Below are positions 60,619 to 64,000 of a stretch of DNA of 64,000 bases, piece after piece. Position numbers and translations under genes: made by a program. The notes under the pieces were generated by a model that made no database searches, was not told the origin of the DNA, and saw nothing but the letters and a program-made list of their open reading frames with translations. Source of the DNA: Dactylonectria macrodidyma (lineage: Eukaryota; Ascomycota; Sordariomycetes; Hypocreales; Nectriaceae); contig JAGMUV010000008.1 of NCBI GenBank assembly GCA_020744425.1, positions 1,240,001 through 1,304,000 of the forward strand, read 5' to 3'. Within the stretch, counting starts at the first letter, position 1; each line of letters starts with the position of its first letter.

Positions 60619-63600
60619 TCACCCACCGCATCCTCCGCATCCTCCACACCCACCGCCACCGCCACCGCCACCGCCATCACCTCCTCCTCCTCCATCGCCT
60701 CCACCGCCTCCATCACCTCCTCCATCACCGTCGCCGCCATCATCACCGCCATCATCTCCCGCACAGTCCGCCCCTCCGCAATTAGCACTCCCACATCCGC
60801 CACCGCAGTTACCGTCCGCGTCTGCAGGCTCCACCTCGACGGGGCTAAACTGCGTGTCTGAAAACGAGGCCATGGCAAAGCTAAGCGCCGCGGCGTCTAC
60901 AGCGGAATTCGTGCCCACAAAGTCTGTACCACCGAAGCCTCCGTACGAGTCTGGAGTCCCCCCCGACGAGGAGAAGCGCCCGGTCCACGACGCGTACGGC
61001 ACGTCTGGCAGCTTCACCCGGCCATCACGCATGAGCTCGTACTCTTCCTTCTGCTCAGGCCGCGACCACGTCGCCCACGGAGCGAGGAAGTAATGGCTGT
61101 ACGTCCCCGCTTCAAAGTAGTGGCTGAAGGGCTGCGCGCGATGGATGCCTCCCAGCTTGACCCTGATCAGCGAAGGGTCGAGATCCGGCCGCGTGCTGAT
61201 CATGTGTAGCCAGGCCGTGTCTCGTCTCACTTCGCGCGTGAGAGCCATGGCTGCGGCTACGCGGTGGAGGATCGATGTTGCGGATAGTACGGTGAGACGA
61301 TTTCGCATCCATGAACTCGGCGTTGCATTTGTCCCGACGGCTGATATAGCTTGGTCAACTGTAGCTGGGGCGTACATGTGTCGATCTCGCGCTAGGTGGA
61401 GAGATGCCATAGACCACGAGTCAAACGGAAATGCCCAAATGTGCTTGGCGAGGTTGCAATCACCACATCGAGTTGGATATCGCCCGTATGCCTCAGTACA
61501 GTCCCAGGGAAACAGGTCCTGGTTCCGGTAGAGTGTCCCACCGAACGCACCCCAATCATGCCAGTACTCTTGATACGTGTCGATGATGTCGGCTTCATCG
61601 TGCCGTCCAAAGTGAAAGCGTAGTAGATACTCCTCAGTCAGTCCACTCGGAACATCATACTTTGTCCGCACGCCGCGCTGCCTGTAGCCCTCGTCTGGAC
61701 ACACGAAGCTCATGCTGTACAGGGGATAAGCCTCCGGGTCTTCTTTATGCATTTTTCCATTGACGAGGGGCTCGAAGAGAGTCCGATCGATGATGGAATT
61801 GCAAAATGTTTGACAATTGTTATCCGTGGCGCTCCATGTGAGCTTGGTATCGCGGTCCAAAAGCCGTTTCGAGATGCTTTCAAGATACAACCTCACTCTT
61901 TTACCCAGCAGCGTCTTGACTTTATCCAACGCAGGGCCAAGAGCAGAGTCGAGCAGTTTGGCTTGGTCAGAAGCCGGCAGGCCCGGATCGTCAAAGGGCT
62001 TCTTGCAAGCCGCCAGAACGTCCCGAACAATCTCGAGCTCCTTGTCCTGAGCGAGGACGCCGCTAAACGGTGCTCCGACGACTTGCTTCATGATGGCCTT
62101 GTATCTCTTCCGTGAGTCAGCCTGTTGCTTACGTTGCCAAAGCTTGCGATCGGCACTTCCGTCGACGGCATAGTTGCGCTCCGGAGCAGATTGTAGCGGA
62201 AAGCGTTCGTGGAAGATGGGCATCTCGCGCAACGACACGAGAGCTCCGCTCTTGGTGCTACGCAATCCGAGTTAGCAACAGCGTTTAAAATAGCAGGATA
62301 GACACATACTGGGAGACGCCATTCTCAATCACCAAGGGCCCAACCCGAAGCGCCATGTGAACGTTTCCAAACGGATACTTTTCCGTAAACTTTCTAAAGA
62401 ACATGGGAATATCCTCGTCGGCCAGCGCCTCCGTTGCCACGCTGGTCGAGCTCGAAGCGGGCGATCGGTCTGCGCCATGGAGAGCGGTAGCTTCGACTGT
62501 CCGCATCTGCTTCGGCTTCCAGCTGCTCACTTTCCGCAGCCCTTCTGCCTCTGATTTGTTGCCGAACTTGTGCTTGGACTTTCCAATCTCAGGCGCGGAC
62601 CTTGGTTCCGCCTTGTGGTGCTTGCTTGGCTTCTTAACGCCCACGACGGTCTGTAGGCCGTCGTACTTGGCCAGAGCGATGACCTCGCCTAGTTTGAGAA
62701 GGCTGCACTTGATGGATCCGACGCCTTCAGAATCCACGTGCTTCGCATTTCTGTCGACAGGATACAAACTCAGAGCCCGTCCTTGGCCGTCGAAGTGCGG
62801 TACGTCCTTGCAGTGGCAGATGTTTCTGCTCACCTCGGGCGTGATAGACTCGGCCAACACACAGTGCTTGTAGGCTTTCAGAAATGACTCCTTTCCGTAG
62901 TAGTGATTTCTGTAGCAGTCTTCGCACACAACGCCTGGTTCGTCTTGGTTTACAAACATACTCCCTCGGATTGCAGCATTGCATTGCGGCCTTGTACAGT
63001 GCAGCGGCTCAAAGCGAGGGATGTAGTCCTCGTCGAATTTAGACAGCGCAACTGCATGCGTGAGCTGGTCACTTACTAAAGAGGTGGCGGAGTTAGGATC
63101 ACTTACGCTGGGGAATTGCCGGCCTTTTCCAAAACCCAAACTTGCCCAATGGCGGTCGGTGTTCGACCAACTTTTCGATATCAAGAAAGCCTAGATCCGA
63201 TCAACGATGATGCGACTTAAATTGACCAGAGAACACACCTGCTGCTTGGAGAAGGGTCCAGGCACGATACTCTATTCCTTTGAGCCTAGGGACCGCTAGA
63301 ATCGTATGGTTAGTTAAATTGCATTGCAAAGCTGAGCCCGAAAGTACCTTTGATAGACTTTCTCACCGCGGCTTTGGTCTTGGAAGTAGAATGTTCCGCT
63401 ATGTGATCCGCAACGCTGTCCTTGAGGGCATTGATATGAGTGGGATATACATACGGATCGTACCCGTAAGTCCCTCTCTTCTTCTTTTCTTCCCGCTCCC
63501 TCATGTTTCCTTTGTCACGTTAGCGCATCCTGGCAGGCCGCATCACACCACGAACCGTATCGGATAGCAAAAGCTCGCGCCTCCTGGCTGACTTGGCTAA

Positions 63601-63874
63601 GAAACGTGTCAAAGCCATGAATGTGACCATCATCTTCCTCCTCGACAGTAACGTCGGAGTATTCAGGCTGTTGCCAGACCTTGAGGGTGCGAACAATGTT
63701 CTCGAGCTCTGCTTTGACACCATCCCAATAGAGACTCTCAAGCTCTACGAGGAGGTGTTCCCTTCCGGTTCCCACTAGTGACCAGGCCAAGTCGGGTGCC
63801 GAAGTGATGCTGGATGGCAACGACGGCGACGAGCCCAACGAAAGAATGGGGAGTACTTTTCTGAGGCGAGACAT
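60619..63874 (-). CDS. Uncharacterised 999-aa protein: Cys/His-rich segment, possible permuted papain fold, Gly/Cys tail
   Basis: Function unknown. Six exons: 63549-63874, 63348-63499, 63239-63295, 63107-63190, 62310-63051 and 60619-62257, totalling exactly 1000 codons with stop. The first junction is uncertain: the chosen intron 63500-63548 has a GCTAAC branch but a GAG acceptor; the alternative is 63476-63518. Residues 207-290 carry a zinc-type cluster (HCTRPQC, CEDCYRNH, KHC, CHC; Cys 225, 230, 249, 252), reminiscent of ZZ or LIM fingers. Further on, VHMALRVGPLVIENG (His 438) and NNCQTFCNSIID (Cys 602) resemble the His-first, Cys-second order of permuted papain-like (LRAT/PPPDE) domains. 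A striking block WHDWGAFGGTLYRNQDLFPW (686-705) followed by Cys 707, 718 and 721 looks strongly constrained. Residues 937-999 are Gly/Asp/Cys-rich low complexity. No membrane segment or signal peptide. Confidence 0.75.
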
Positions 63875-64000
63875 AGTTCACCAGCAAAGCAGCCGTTACG
63901 CCATCAACCGTGGGACTTGGCAGTGAAGAAATGGCTACGGAGTGGACCGATGGCGACTGCTCACATTGAGTCTTTTCATACGAAAACGACTTATTACAAT
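63875..64000. other. Upstream flank of the 999-aa gene
   Basis: The last 126 bp lie upstream of the minus-strand start at 63874 and would be its leader or promoter. Nothing else recognisable. Confidence 0.4.

Noticed and set aside
63476..63518. Alternative first intron of the 999-aa gene
   Set aside because: Also closes phase but lacks a branch site and is only 43 nt; kept as an alternative in the gene entry, not as the main model.

Overview
The window is nuclear DNA of a filamentous ascomycete, most likely a Sordariomycete and probably Hypocreales. Support comes from short introns (about 45-190 bp) with GT..AG ends and CTAAC/CTGAC branch sites, genes on both strands with no operons, chitin deacetylase with CBM18 modules, mannitol-1-phosphate dehydrogenase, a DUF3425-type bZIP regulator, an augmin HAUS6 subunit and a YPK1-type AGC kinase. 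The species cannot be named from the sequence. I spliced the genes by hand: exon phases were required to close and the reading frames to match the families, so boundaries are predictions.

Layout. 1-325: the 5' end of a siderophore-iron transporter running off the left edge. 326-14785: gene-poor accessory-looking DNA holding four genes I cannot assign: two divergent paralogs of a small beta-rich-looking protein (4737-5496 minus, 6734-7641 plus), a 172-aa protein (7977-8541 minus) and a 568-aa protein (9761-11670 plus). 14786-20918: cell-surface genes, namely a secreted chitin deacetylase, a GPI-anchored-type serine/aspartate-rich protein and a tiny spliced protein with a Cys-rich tail. 21639-40451: core housekeeping genes, namely COPI beta-prime coat, YPK1-like kinase, glucose-6-phosphate isomerase and mannitol-1-phosphate 5-dehydrogenase, the last two separated by a 6.4 kb stretch without a recognisable gene. 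41330-47848: DUF4419 protein, an eight-cysteine secreted mini-protein, a bZIP factor and a large membrane glycoprotein. 49184-56705: HAUS6, mitochondrial ribosomal bS21m, an RBM25-like RRM/PWI splicing protein and a peroxisomal enoyl-CoA hydratase with a terminal SKL. 58317-63874: a DUF2235 alpha/beta hydrolase facing, tail to tail, a 999-aa fungal protein in which I see a candidate permuted papain-like Cys/His pair, a Cys/His-rich zinc-type segment and a Gly/Cys tail.

Functional links. Glucose-6-phosphate isomerase and mannitol-1-phosphate dehydrogenase share fructose 6-phosphate. Mrp21 and the RBM25-like gene are divergent over about 400 bp. The remaining neighbours show no obvious pathway relationship. 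No rRNA, convincing tRNA, intact transposon, CRISPR array or prokaryotic signal was found. Several intergenic stretches are AT-rich with degenerate repeats and may contain decayed repeats.
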